Shown here piece by piece: positions 7,978-17,055 of a stretch of 64,000 nucleotides of DNA. Under the pieces are notes generated by a model. The model did no database searches. It saw nothing but the letters and a program-made list of their open reading frames with translations, and had not been told where the DNA came from. Within the stretch, counting starts at the first letter, position 1. Every line of letters begins with the position of its first letter. The DNA is from DASSUW01 sp963811895 (GTDB lineage: Bacteria > Actinomycetota > Thermoleophilia > Solirubrobacterales > Solirubrobacteraceae): contig CAWETE010000006.1 of the NCBI GenBank assembly GCA_963811895.1, positions 260,069 through 324,068 of the forward strand, in the 5' to 3' direction. The position numbers and the translations under genes were made by a program.

Positions 7978-9146
7978 ATGACGCCCAATCCCTTCACCAA
8001 GCAGTACCTCATGACCGCCGGCCCGACGCCGATCCCGCCCGCCGTGTCGCAGGCGATGGCCGCGCCGATGCTCTACCACCGCGCGCCCGCCTTCGACGAG
8101 GTGTACGAGCGCGTGCTCTCCGCGCTCCCGGCCGTCTTCCGCACCTCCAACGACGTGCTCGCCTTCGCCGCGAGCGGGTCGGGCGCCCTGGAGTCGGCCG
8201 TCGCCAACCTCGTCCGCCCGGGCGACAAGGTGCTGGCCTGCGCGGCCGGCAAGTTCGGCGAGCGCTGGATCCAGCTCTGCGAGGCCTACGGGGCCGAGCT
8301 CGTCCGCTACGAGCCCGGCTGGGGCGAGCGGCTCGACCCGGCGGAGATCGACCGGCTGCTGTCCGACGACGTCAAGGTCGCCTTCGCCACGCTGAGCGAG
8401 ACCTCGACCGGCATCGTGCACGACATCCAGGCGATCGCCGAGGTCGCCGCCAAGCACGGCGTCATCCTCGTCGTCGACGCCGTCTCCGGCCTCGGCGCCG
8501 CCGAGCTGCGGCAGGACGAGTGGGGCGTCGACGTCGTCGTGGCGGGCTCCCAGAAGGCGCTGATGTGCGCGCCCGGGCTCGCGTTCGCATCGGTGTCCTC
8601 GCGCGCCCTGGAGTACGCCTCCTCGCGCCCCGGCGGCCGCTACTACTTCGACTGGGGCCGCACGGCCAAGAGCCAGGCCAAGGGCGCCAGCCCGTTCACG
8701 CCGGCCGTGTCCCTGTTCCTCGGGCTCGACGTCGCGCTGCAGCTGATCGAGCAGGAGGGCCTCGACGACGTGATGGCCCGCCACCGGCTGCTGGCCCGCG
8801 CCACCCGCGCCGGCGTCGCGGCGATGGGCCTGGAGCTGTTCGGCGATCCCGACGAGCGCTCGACGGTGGTGACCGCGATCGAGCTGCCGGGGGACGATCG
8901 ACGGCGGCAAGGTCCCCGGCGCGCTGCGCCGGCTCGGCATCACCGCCAACGGCGGGCAGGACCACCTCAAGGGCCGGATCCTGCGGATCGCCCACTGCGG
9001 CTACTTCGGCGCCTTCGACATCCTGACGTCGCTCTCGGGCCTGGAGATGGTGCTGCACCAGCTCGGGCGCGAGGTCGAGCACGGGGCCGGGCCCCGGCGC
9101 GGCGCAGCGGGTGTTCCTCGAGGCCGGCGTCCCCGCCGCGGCGTGA
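7978..9146 (+). CDS. Class V aminotransferase (alanine-glyoxylate/phosphoserine type), two apparent frameshifts
   Basis: A PLP-dependent fold-type I transaminase of about 388 residues once corrected. The N-terminus MTAGPTPIPPAV is typical of the alanine-glyoxylate/SerC-like group, and the PLP lysine lies in VVAGSQKALMC after VVDAVSGLGA. Reading is intact to about 8888, then moves +1 in a run of five G (8889-8893), resumes as IDGGKVPGALRRLGITANGG, and moves +1 again in the C4 run at 9092-9095 to end at 9146. The adjacent serA suggests that it replaces SerC in phosphoserine synthesis. The shifts may be assembly errors or real damage. Confidence 0.78.
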
Positions 9147-10785
9147 CCGATCCTGAGCTGACCGCGCCGATCCGCGTCCTCGTCGCCGAGCAGATCGCCG
9201 ACACCGGCGTGCAGATGCTGCGCGACCGGTTCGACGTCGACCTCGGGCTCGACTGGAGCGCCGAGGAGCTGGCCGAGCGGATCGGCGACCTACGACGCCA
9301 TCCTCATCCGCTCGGCGACCAAGCTGACCGCCGACCTGATCGACCGCGCCGACCGCATGAAGGTCATCGGGCGCGCCGGCGTGGGGGTCGACAACGTCGA
9401 CGTCGAGGCCGCCACGCGCCGCGGCATCATCGTCGCCAACGCGCCGGCCTCGAACGTCATCACCGCCGCCGAGCACACCGTGGCGCTGCTGCTGGCGCTG
9501 GCCCGCAACGTCCCGCAGGCCCACAAGGCGCTGACCGAGGGCAGCTGGGAGCGGTCCAAGTGGGGCGGGGTCGAGGTCTACGAGAAGACGCTCGGGCTGC
9601 TCGGCTTCGGCCGCATCGGCCAGCTCGTCGCTCAGCGCGCGCAGGGCTTCGGGATGCGCGTGATGGCCTTCGACCCGTTCGTCTCCGCCCAGCGCTTCCG
9701 CGAGCTGGGCGTCGACCAGGCCGCCACCTCCGACCAGCTCTACGCCGAGTCGGACTTCATCTCCATCCACCTGCCCAAGACGCCCGAGACGCGCGGCTGG
9801 CTCGACGCCGAGGCGCTGGCCAAGTGCCGCGACGGCGTGCGGATCGTCAACTGCGCGCGCGGCGAGCTGGTGGACGACGACGCGCTCAGGGCGGCGCTCG
9901 ACTCCGGCAAGGTCGCGGGGGCCGCGCTCGACGTGTTCACCCAGGAGCCGGTCACCGACCATCCGCTCTTCGGCTATTCCAACGTGGTCGTCACCCCGCA
10001 CCTGGCCGCCTCCACGACCGAGGCCCAGGACCGCGCGGGCGTGCAGACCGCCGAGCAGGTGGTCGCCGCGCTCACCGGCGGCGTGGTCTCGACCGCCGTC
10101 AACATCCCGGCGGTCAGCGCCGAGGACATGGAGGTGCTGGGGCCGTTCCTGCCCCTGGCCAGCGGCCTCGGCCGGGTGGCGATGGCGCTCGCCGAGTCCA
10201 CCAGCGTCGACCGCGTCGAGCTCGAGTTCCTGGGCCGGATCGCCGAGCGCGACACGCGCCTGCTGACCCTCTCGGTGCTGAACGGCCTGCTGTCCGGCCA
10301 CACCGACGAGGAGGTCAACCTCGTCAACGCGCCGTCGCTGGCCGCAGCAGCGCGGGATCCAGATCTCCGAGCGCAAGGAGCAGATCGCGCGCGACTTCGC
10401 AGACCTCGTGCGCGTGACCGTGGTCGCCGGCGACGAGCGCACGCGGGTGGTGGGGACGACGCTCGGCCGCCAGCACCGCCCGCACCTGCTCGAGGCGTGG
10501 GGCCAGCGCTTCAACCTGCAGATGGACGAGGGCCACCTGGCGCTCTTCCACTACCAGGACGTCCCGGGCATGATCGGCCGCGTCGGCACCGTGTTCGGCC
10601 AGCACGGCGTGAACATCTCGTCGGCCGCCGTGGGGCGCGAGCCGCCCGGCTACGACAGCGAGGACCCCGGCGACCTGGCGGTCATGGCCGTCACCACCGA
10701 CGGGCCGATCCCGGCCGACGTGGTCGACGCGATCGTGGCGATGGAGGGCTTCGTCGCCGGCCGCGCCGTGGCACTGGAGGGCTGA
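9143..10785 (+). CDS. serA: D-3-phosphoglycerate dehydrogenase, two apparent frameshifts
   Basis: SerA oxidises 3-phosphoglycerate, the first step of serine synthesis. After correction it is about 546 residues: substrate and NAD domains (LGLLGFGRIGQLVAQRA, VNCARGELVDDDAL, VVTPHLAASTTEAQ), an intervening ASB-type region and a C-terminal ACT domain (PGMIGRVGTVFGQHGVNISS) that binds serine in this long form. The GTG start overlaps the aminotransferase stop as GTGA. Single extra bases appear at about 9289-9290 and 10341-10350, splitting the gene into three frames. With the two shifts in the gene before it, this suggests a local sequence-quality problem. Confidence 0.85.
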
Positions 10786-10791
10786 CCTGGA

Positions 10792-10797
10792 TAGGGT
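10792..10797 (+). promoter_or_regulatory. Candidate -10 element of the permease gene (TAGGGT)
   Basis: TAGGGT ends 6 bases before the GTG start at 10804, consistent with a leaderless transcript. No -35 is recognised. Confidence 0.35.
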
Positions 10798-10803
10798 CGC
10801 CCG

Positions 10804-12309
10804 GTGGGTGAGGCAGAGGCCCCCGGGGGTTCGACCAGCGCGCATGGTCTGAAGGCGAACGCGATCGGGTTCACCGACGCGCTCGTCATCGGGCTCGCCT
10901 CGACGGCGCCCGCCTACTCGCTGGCGGCGGTGATCGGGCTCGTGGTGGTGGCCGTCGGCGTGCAGGCGCCGGCCGTGCTGCTCGCCTCGTTCGTCCCGAT
11001 GTTCTTCATCGCGGCGGCCTTCTACTACATGAACCGCGCCGACCAGGACTGCGGCACGACGTTCTCGTGGGTCACCCGCGCGATGGGGCCGTGGTTCGGC
11101 TGGATCGGCGGCTGGGCGATCTGCACGACGGGCATCCTCGTGGTCGGCTCGCTGGCCGACGTCGCCGCCCGCTACGGGCTGCTGCTCGTCGGCTGGGACT
11201 CGGCGGCGGAGTCCAAGGTCGCGGTCACGGCGCTCGCGGTGGTGATCATCGCCCTGATGACCGCGGTCTGCGTGCTCGGCACCGAGCTCTCGGCGCGCCT
11301 GCAGAACGTGATGATCTTCGCCCAGGTGGCGGCGCTGCTGCTGTTCGCCGTCGTCGCGCTGTCGAAGGGCGGCGAGCTCGACTTCTCGATGTCGTGGCTG
11401 TCGCCGTTCGCGCTCGAGGACACCGGCGTGCTGGTCAGCGGGCTGCTGATCGGCGTCTTCATCTACTGGGGCTGGGAGAGCGCGGTCAACCTGACCGAGG
11501 AGACCGAGGACTCCGAGACGACACCCGGGCTCGCGGCCGTGCTCTCGACGGTGATCCTGCTCGTGACCTACGTCCTGGTCGCGGTGGCCGTGGTGGCGTT
11601 CGCGGGCCTCGACCGCGTCGGCGAGTTCGAGGACGACGACGCGATCCTCTCGACACTGGCCGGCGACGTGCTCGGCTCGCCGCTCGACCAGCTCATCGTG
11701 ATCGCCGTGCTGACGTCGGCGCTGGCCTCGACCCAGACCACCATCCTGCCCGCCTCGCGCACCGTGCTCTCGATGGCGCGCGGCGGCGCGATGCCGGAGT
11801 CGCTCGGGGCGATCCACCCGCGGTACCTGACGCCGCACGTCTCGACGATCCTGATCGGGATCCTCGCGACGGTCTGGTACGTGCCCTTGAACCTGCTGTC
11901 GGAGAACTTCCTCTTCGACACGCTGTCGGCGCTGTCGCTGATGATCGCCTTCTACTACGCGCTCAGCGGCTACGCGTGCGTCATCTACTACCGGCACGAG
12001 CTCACCAAGTCGGTCACCAACTTCCTCTTCATCGGCGTCGCACCGTTCCTGGGCGCCACCATCCTCGGGTTCCTGTTCGTGCGCTCCGTGAAGGACCTCG
12101 CGGACGCGGACCTGTCCTACAGCGGCAGCGCCGTCCTCGGGCTCGGCCTGCCGCTCGTGATCGGCGCCGGCTTCCTGCTGCTCGGCGCCGTGCTGATGGT
12201 GCTGTGGCGGATCGGCAATCCGACGGGCTACTTCGAGCGGAGCGGGTGGGAGGCGGTCCATCCCGAGGTGGCCGCCGGCCGCGCCGACCCCGAGCCGGTG
12301 CTCGACTGA
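10804..12309 (+). CDS. APC-superfamily amino acid permease
   Basis: A 501-residue integral membrane protein with about twelve to fourteen hydrophobic segments. APC marks are the first-helix GLASTAPAYSLAA and the FSWVTRAMGPWFGWIGGW segment, where permeases read substrate and contact helix 3. The substrate is unknown; the family includes amino acid, polyamine and GABA carriers. The stop is fused to the downstream universal stress protein start as TGATG, and the same pairing appears as one fused protein at 38067-39968. The GTG start fits the nearby TAGGGT promoter. Confidence 0.82.
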   Translation: MGEAEAPGGSTSAHGLKANAIGFTDALVIGLASTAPAYSLAAVIGLVVVAVGVQAPAVLLASFVPMFFIAAAFYYMNRADQDCGTTFSWVTRAMGPWFGWIGGWAICTTGILVVGSLADVAARYGLLLVGWDSAAESKVAVTALAVVIIALMTAVCVLGTELSARLQNVMIFAQVAALLLFAVVALSKGGELDFSMSWLSPFALEDTGVLVSGLLIGVFIYWGWESAVNLTEETEDSETTPGLAAVLSTVILLVTYVLVAVAVVAFAGLDRVGEFEDDDAILSTLAGDVLGSPLDQLIVIAVLTSALASTQTTILPASRTVLSMARGGAMPESLGAIHPRYLTPHVSTILIGILATVWYVPLNLLSENFLFDTLSALSLMIAFYYALSGYACVIYYRHELTKSVTNFLFIGVAPFLGATILGFLFVRSVKDLADADLSYSGSAVLGLGLPLVIGAGFLLLGAVLMVLWRIGNPTGYFERSGWEAVHPEVAAGRADPEPVLD

Positions 12310-12719
12310 TGCTCGTCGTCGGCTACGACGACTCCGACGGCGCCCGCCGCGCGCTCGACGTGGCGATCGACCTGGCGCGGCCGCTCGGCGAGTCGCTGGT
12401 CGTCGCCTTCGCCGCCCAGCCGCCCGGCCGCGGCATCGGCGACGAGTACCGCTCCCACCTGGAGGCTCTGGAGGAGCGCGGCCGCGCCGTCACCGGCGCG
12501 GCGGTCGCGCGCGCTGTAGACGCCGGCGTCACCGCCGAGGCGGTCGTGGCCGACCGCAGGGTCGTCGACCTCCTGCTCGACCTCGCCGACGAGCACTCCG
12601 CGCGCGCGATCGTCGTCGGCACCTACGGTGAGAGCCCGCTGCGCGGCGCCGTGCTCGGCTCGACGCCGCACAAGCTCCTGCACCTGAGCAAGGTGCCGGT
12701 GCTCGCTGTGCCGGCCTAG
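12309..12719 (+). CDS. Universal stress protein (UspA family, ATP-binding type)
   Basis: A 136-residue single Usp domain. The C-terminal GTYGESPLRGAVLGST fits the G-2x-G-9x-G(S/T) nucleotide motif, so it probably binds ATP. The ATG shares its A with the permease stop (TGATG), which indicates coupled translation. It may regulate the permease, since fused permease-Usp proteins are known and one lies 26 kb downstream. This role is inferred from context only. Confidence 0.85.
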   Translation: MLVVGYDDSDGARRALDVAIDLARPLGESLVVAFAAQPPGRGIGDEYRSHLEALEERGRAVTGAAVARAVDAGVTAEAVVADRRVVDLLLDLADEHSARAIVVGTYGESPLRGAVLGSTPHKLLHLSKVPVLAVPA

Positions 12720-12725
12720 GCCGAT

Positions 12726-12731
12726 GTACGG
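12726..12731 (+). promoter_or_regulatory. Candidate -10 element of the FHA gene (TACGGT)
   Basis: TACGGT lies 8 bases before the ATG at 12740, the spacing expected for a leaderless transcript. No upstream ribosome-binding site is visible. Confidence 0.35.
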
Positions 12732-12739
12732 TTTGGCCG

Positions 12740-13420
12740 ATGAGAGGTTCGCCTCTCGAACCTCACAGCGCAACGCCGCGCGAGCTCCAGGCGCGGATCG
12801 AAGCTGAGCGCCGCGGGACGCCGTTCCTCGCGTACCGCGATGGCGGCGGGGCGCAGGTGATCGTCGGGCTGGCCGATCTGGGATCGCGCCTGACGATCGG
12901 ACGCCGGAAGAGCAATGACGTCGTCCTGGAGTGGGATGCCGAGGTGTCCCGGATCCACGCTGCGCTCGAACGCGTCGGCTCCGATTGGCTGATCGCCGAC
13001 GACGGCCTTTCGCACAACGGCACGTGGGTCAACGGCGACCGGGTGACCGGCCACCGGCACTTGCGCGACGGCGACGTCATCACCCTCGGCGCCACCACGC
13101 TGGCGTTCGTGGCGCCGACGAGCGAGCCGTCGCAACCGACCGCCACGGCGCGCGGCCCGCACGTCGGCGCGGAGCTCACACCCGCACAGCGCCGCGTGGT
13201 CATCGCGCTCTGCCGACCGTACGCGAGCGGCCGGTACGCGGCACCTGCGAGCAACCGCGAGATCGCCGATGAGCTCGTCGTGAGCGTCGATGCCGTCAAA
13301 CGCAACCTGCGGGCGCTGTTCGCCCTCTTCGGCGTCGATGACCTGCCGCAGAACCGCAAGCGTGCGGCTTTGGCGGAGGCAGCGTTGCGGACCGGCGCCG
13401 TCGCCCGCCGTGACCTCTAG
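12740..13420 (+). CDS. FHA domain protein with a C-terminal helix-turn-helix-like region
   Basis: 226 residues. The FHA domain, which binds phosphothreonine peptides, spans about residues 35-130 and has its core contacts: GRRKSNDVVL, VSRIHAALE and LSHNGTWVNG. The C-terminal 80 residues (LTPAQRRVVIALCRP, SNREIADELVVSVDAVKRNL) resemble a winged or LuxR-like DNA-binding helix-turn-helix. This is the layout of phospho-dependent one-component regulators. A Ser/Thr kinase gene lies 1.5 kb downstream on the same strand and is a plausible source of the phospho-signal; that link is inference. Confidence 0.8.
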   Translation: MRGSPLEPHSATPRELQARIEAERRGTPFLAYRDGGGAQVIVGLADLGSRLTIGRRKSNDVVLEWDAEVSRIHAALERVGSDWLIADDGLSHNGTWVNGDRVTGHRHLRDGDVITLGATTLAFVAPTSEPSQPTATARGPHVGAELTPAQRRVVIALCRPYASGRYAAPASNREIADELVVSVDAVKRNLRALFALFGVDDLPQNRKRAALAEAALRTGAVARRDL

Positions 13421-13510
13421 GGCGAGGCGGACCTCCACCTTTGGGGCATGTCGGGATGGGTCCTGCGCCGCGACGCTCCTCTGGTCCTGCCCGCCCACCG
13501 GAGGAGCACC

Positions 13511-14770
13511 GTGTCCCTTCCAGTCCTGCCACCGCGAGCGCTCGCGTTGCCGTTGGCGTTCGCTGCCCTCTCGCTCGCCGCCATCCCCTCCACCGCCGAT
13601 GCGGCATGGCCGGGGGTCAACGGCCGCATCTCGCTCACGCAGCGTGTCCCGGCCCACGATGGCGTGCGGGCCAACCGCGACATCCTGGCCTTCGCGCGTG
13701 ACGGCGTCTTCACGCCGGCCATCTTCTCCACGGACAACGAGCAGCAGTCGAGCTGGTCGCCCGACGGCCTGTGGGTGGCGCATACGCGCCGAGATGCCGT
13801 CTACGTGGGTCCGTGGGACGGCAGCGCAGAAGCGCAGCCGCTGACGACGCCCAACGACGGTACGACCAACAACACGCAGCCGGCCTGGAGCCCGGACGGC
13901 CGGCGGATCGTGTTCCGCACCAATCGCAGCGACCCGTCGCGCAATGTGGCCGACATCTGGGTGATGGACTCGCCCTTCGGTCCGGTCCCGGGCGAGCCCA
14001 GCGCCCAACCGCTGGTCGTGCGTCCCGGCGATGAGCGCTATCCGACGTTCTCGCCCGACGGCACGCGCCTCCTGTTCCGCGGTGATGACGACGGGATCGC
14101 GCCGAGCGGGGACGAGGAGATCTACGTGGCCCGTGCGGACGGCTCGAACATGGTGGCCCTGACCGACGACGCGGCGCTCGACAGCGCGCCGGCGTGGTCT
14201 CCGGACGGGAGTCGCATCGCCTTCGAGTCCACGCGCGACGGCGGCCTGGACCGCGAGATCTTCGTGATGGACGCGGATGGCAGCGACGTGCGGCAGCTCA
14301 CCGACAACGCGTTGCACGACGAAGGGCCGGCCTGGTCGCCGGACGGGCGCCTGATCGCGTTCACCCGATCCGATGCCGAGGCCGTGCCCGGCGACGTGTG
14401 GGTCATGACCGCCGACGGCAGCGACGCCGTTCCGCTGACCAGCACGCCGGTGATCGAGGAGTCTCCCGACTGGCAGCCGATCCCGATCACGGTCGGCGCC
14501 GCGAAGCTGCCACGCGTCGCCTGCGGCGACCTCTCGCTCCAGCCGGGAGGCGTCTCCTCGATCGTGGCGGTCAAGACGAGATGCCGCCGCGCCGTGCGGC
14601 TCGCCGCCCACTGGCTCGCCGGTGCGAGCTTCGGCGCGCCTCCGAAGCGCATCCTCGGCTACCGGTGCGCATCCGCGCCTCACTCGTTCGATCAGGTGCT
14701 CGTGCAGTGCGATCACCCCGGGCCCAAGAAGGCGGTCGCCTTCGTCTACCGCGAGTCTGCCGGGAGCTAG
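13511..14770 (+). CDS. Secreted TolB-like beta-propeller protein (PD40 repeats)
   Basis: About 419 residues. The GTG at 13511 is preferred over the ATG at 13448 because GGAGG lies just upstream and the product then begins with a signal peptide: a hydrophobic stretch ending at ADAAW. Five WSPDG/FSPDG repeats (for example AWSPDGRRIVF and AWSPDGSRIAF) and a sixth weaker one form a WD40-like PD40 propeller as in TolB. The C-terminus has four cysteines and no recognised domain. It is probably exported. It sits between the FHA gene and the kinase gene, whose outer part is also a propeller, but no common function can be claimed. Confidence 0.75.
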   Translation: MSLPVLPPRALALPLAFAALSLAAIPSTADAAWPGVNGRISLTQRVPAHDGVRANRDILAFARDGVFTPAIFSTDNEQQSSWSPDGLWVAHTRRDAVYVGPWDGSAEAQPLTTPNDGTTNNTQPAWSPDGRRIVFRTNRSDPSRNVADIWVMDSPFGPVPGEPSAQPLVVRPGDERYPTFSPDGTRLLFRGDDDGIAPSGDEEIYVARADGSNMVALTDDAALDSAPAWSPDGSRIAFESTRDGGLDREIFVMDADGSDVRQLTDNALHDEGPAWSPDGRLIAFTRSDAEAVPGDVWVMTADGSDAVPLTSTPVIEESPDWQPIPITVGAAKLPRVACGDLSLQPGGVSSIVAVKTRCRRAVRLAAHWLAGASFGAPPKRILGYRCASAPHSFDQVLVQCDHPGPKKAVAFVYRESAGS

Positions 14771-14782
14771 CGCCTTCGCCCA

Positions 14783-14813
14783 GCGGCCGCCGGCGCTGAC
14801 AGCCGGCGGCCGC
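14783..14813 (+). terminator. Strong terminator hairpin after the TolB-like gene
   Basis: GCGGCCGCCGGC (14783-14794) pairs perfectly over 12 bases with GCCGGCGGCCGC (14802-14813) around a 7-base loop. It lies 12 bases past the stop codon. There is no T-run, which is common for terminators in very GC-rich actinobacteria. Confidence 0.7.
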
Positions 14814-14862
14814 TCGGCACACGAAGTAGGTCAGGAATCACCCACTTGGTCGGCGGGCCGGT

Positions 14863-14868
14863 TATACA
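14863..14868 (+). promoter_or_regulatory. Candidate -10 element of the kinase gene (TATACA)
   Basis: TATACA is one of the few AT-rich hexamers in the area and ends 6 bases before the GTG start, suggesting a leaderless message. It directly follows the terminator of the gene before it, so the kinase gene probably has its own promoter. Confidence 0.45.
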
Positions 14869-14874
14869 AGGCCG

Positions 14875-16803
14875 GTGAGCGAGCTTCCGTCGGGGACGGT
14901 GTTCGCCGGTCACCGGATCGAGGCGGTGATCGGGCGTGGCGGCATGGGCGTCGTCTATCGCGCCACCCAGCTCGATCTCGAGAGGCCGGTGGCGCTGAAG
15001 ATCGTCGCTCCCGAGCTGGTGCAGGACGAGACGGCGCGGCGCCGTTTCGTGCAGGAGTCGCGGCTCGCGGCCTCGATCGACCACCCGAATGTGATCCCGA
15101 TCCACCAAGCGGGCGAGGAGGGCGGCGTTCCGTATCTGGTGATGCGCTATGTCGCGGGCGACGACGGGCGAAGCCTCGTCCGGCGCGAGGGCCCACTTCC
15201 CCCGGAGCGGGCGGCGCGGATCGTGGCCCAGGTCGCCGACGCGCTCGACGCCGCCCACATGGCCGGGCTCGTCCACCGCGACGTCAAGCCCGCCAACGTG
15301 CTGCTGGGCGCCGGCGACCACGCCTACCTGTCCGACTTCGGACTTACGCGCCATGTTCGGTCGATCTCGGACGCGACGCGCACCGGCCACTGGGTCGGGA
15401 CGCTCGACTACGTGGCGCCGGAGCAGATCCGCGGTGGCGAGGTCGACGCTCGCGCGGATGTGTACGCGCTGGGCTGCTTGCTCTTCTTCCTGCTGACTGC
15501 CCAGGTGCCGTTCCCGAGCGAAGGCGACGAAGCGAAGCTGTGGGCGCATCTCACGGCGCCCCCGCCGCGGGCGACGGCAGTGGTCTCCGGGACGCCGGCG
15601 GCCTTCGACGACGTGATCCGGCGCGCCCTCGCCAAGGCGCCTGACCACCGTTACCCGTCCGCCGGCGACCTCGGCCGCGCAGCGGTGGCCGCGGCCACCG
15701 GGGTGCCGTCGGTAGCGCCCGAACGGGCGGTGGCAAGGGGAGGCGTGTCGCCGACCGACACGCGCACGCGCACCTCGGCGCCCGCCGGATTGCCGCCGCG
15801 GCGAGCACGGTTCATCTGGCTCGCAGCGTTGCTCACGGCCGCCGTGGTCGGAGGTGTTGCCGCTCTCGTGCTCGCCTTCGGCGATGAGCCGGAGCGAGAC
15901 GGGAGCTCCGCCCGCGCGAGGCCCGCTCCTCCGCCAGAGCCGAGAGTGGTGTCGAGATTCCGCACAGCGGCGCGCCCCAGCGCGCTGGCGGCATTCGGCC
16001 CCCGTCTCTGGGTGGGTACGTTCGGGGCCGACCGCCTCCAGGCCGTCGACGTGAGGACCGACCGCACGCTGCAGAGGTTCCGTCCACCCGTCGGCAAGGG
16101 AACCGAGGGCCTCGCCGTCGGCGGTGACGTCCTCTGGGTCGCGGCCCGCCCGCAGCGCCTCCTGCGTCTGGATCCCACGAGCGGCCGGACGGTTGCCCCG
16201 CCGATCGACTTGACCATGAGGCCCGTCGAGCTCGCCGCCGACGGTGATGACGTGTGGGTCTCGCTCGTTCCTCCCGCAGGCGGCAGCGCCCAGGTCGCCC
16301 GCCTCGACGCCGCCAGCGGGACCGTCCAGGCGATCGTTTCGGTCTCCAACGAGATTCGCGGCATGGTGTTCGCGCGCGGCTGGCTGTGGACGCTGCACGC
16401 CGAGCCGAACGCTCTCATGCGGCGCGATCCGCGGACGCTTGCGCCGAAGCAGCGGGTCGACCTGCCCGGCCGGACGGTCGGCAGCCTCGCATACGGGGCG
16501 GGCTCGGTGTGGGCGACGATCCCCGACGAGGATCAGCTCGTGCGGTACAACGAGCGCTCGCGAACCCGCGCCGAGGTGGCGGTGGGAAGCCGCCCCATCG
16601 GCGTGGCGGTCCGCGATCGGCAGGTACTGGTGGCGGCCAGCGGATCGAGCACGCTCGAATTCGTCGACGCGCGCAGCTTGCGTCCGGCGAGAGATCCGGT
16701 ACTCGTGCCGCTGAATCCTCAAGCGCTGCTGGTCAGCGAGGACACGATCTGGCTCGCGTGCGTGGGCGTGAACGTCGTCGTCCGGGTCGAGCCCGCGGCT
16801 TAG
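14875..16803 (+). CDS. Transmembrane Ser/Thr protein kinase (PknB-like) with an outer seven-blade propeller
   Basis: 642 residues. An N-terminal Hanks-type kinase spans about residues 12-275, with glycine loop IGRGGMGVVYRA, K42, the HRDVKPAN catalytic loop (D136), DFG at 154-156 and APE at 181-183. A basic linker leads to one membrane helix at about 313-335. The outer part, about 340-642, has seven repeats beginning LWVGTFG, LWVAARP, VWVSLVP, LWTLHAE, VWATIPD, VLVAASG and IWLACVG, which suggests a seven-blade propeller. Actinobacterial PknB usually has PASTA domains here and PknD an NHL propeller, so this is PknD-like. The ligand is unknown. Confidence 0.88.
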   Translation: MSELPSGTVFAGHRIEAVIGRGGMGVVYRATQLDLERPVALKIVAPELVQDETARRRFVQESRLAASIDHPNVIPIHQAGEEGGVPYLVMRYVAGDDGRSLVRREGPLPPERAARIVAQVADALDAAHMAGLVHRDVKPANVLLGAGDHAYLSDFGLTRHVRSISDATRTGHWVGTLDYVAPEQIRGGEVDARADVYALGCLLFFLLTAQVPFPSEGDEAKLWAHLTAPPPRATAVVSGTPAAFDDVIRRALAKAPDHRYPSAGDLGRAAVAAATGVPSVAPERAVARGGVSPTDTRTRTSAPAGLPPRRARFIWLAALLTAAVVGGVAALVLAFGDEPERDGSSARARPAPPPEPRVVSRFRTAARPSALAAFGPRLWVGTFGADRLQAVDVRTDRTLQRFRPPVGKGTEGLAVGGDVLWVAARPQRLLRLDPTSGRTVAPPIDLTMRPVELAADGDDVWVSLVPPAGGSAQVARLDAASGTVQAIVSVSNEIRGMVFARGWLWTLHAEPNALMRRDPRTLAPKQRVDLPGRTVGSLAYGAGSVWATIPDEDQLVRYNERSRTRAEVAVGSRPIGVAVRDRQVLVAASGSSTLEFVDARSLRPARDPVLVPLNPQALLVSEDTIWLACVGVNVVVRVEPAA

Positions 16804-16825
16804 AGATCGCGGGGCGGCGTTCGAG

Positions 16826-16972
16826 CTAGCGCGCGACGACGTGCTCGATCGCGCCCAAGGCGCGCGCGGTGCCGCGCAGGCTCGTGTAGAGCACGATCAG
16901 GCCGCTCGTGAGCAGCAGCTCGCCGGTGCCCTTCCGCCGTGCGGTCGTGACAAGGTCCGTCATGTTCTCCAT
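16826..16972 (-). CDS. Small hypothetical protein (48 residues)
   Basis: A short frame beginning MENMTDLVTTARRKGTG and continuing ELLLTSGLIVLYTSLRG, a hydrophobic middle of about 14 residues that could be a short membrane helix. A G-rich run lies about 6 bases before the ATG. No family is recognised. It occupies the gap between the convergent kinase and HD-GYP genes, which otherwise holds nothing I can identify. It may be a chance frame in GC-rich DNA. Confidence 0.35.
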   Translation of the reverse strand: MENMTDLVTTARRKGTGELLLTSGLIVLYTSLRGTARALGAIEHVVAR

Positions 16973-17055
16973 GGTGCCGCCCCCCAGGGTCAACGGATAC
17001 CGATGCGCGGTCCATGATGGGCGCCAGGCCGCTGGACCGTGTGTCGATTCAGTGG

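Noticed and set aside
8881..10350. Programmed +1 frameshifting as the cause of the four shifts.
   Set aside because: Four separate sites with different contexts in two housekeeping genes, without shared slippery motifs, are better explained by base errors.
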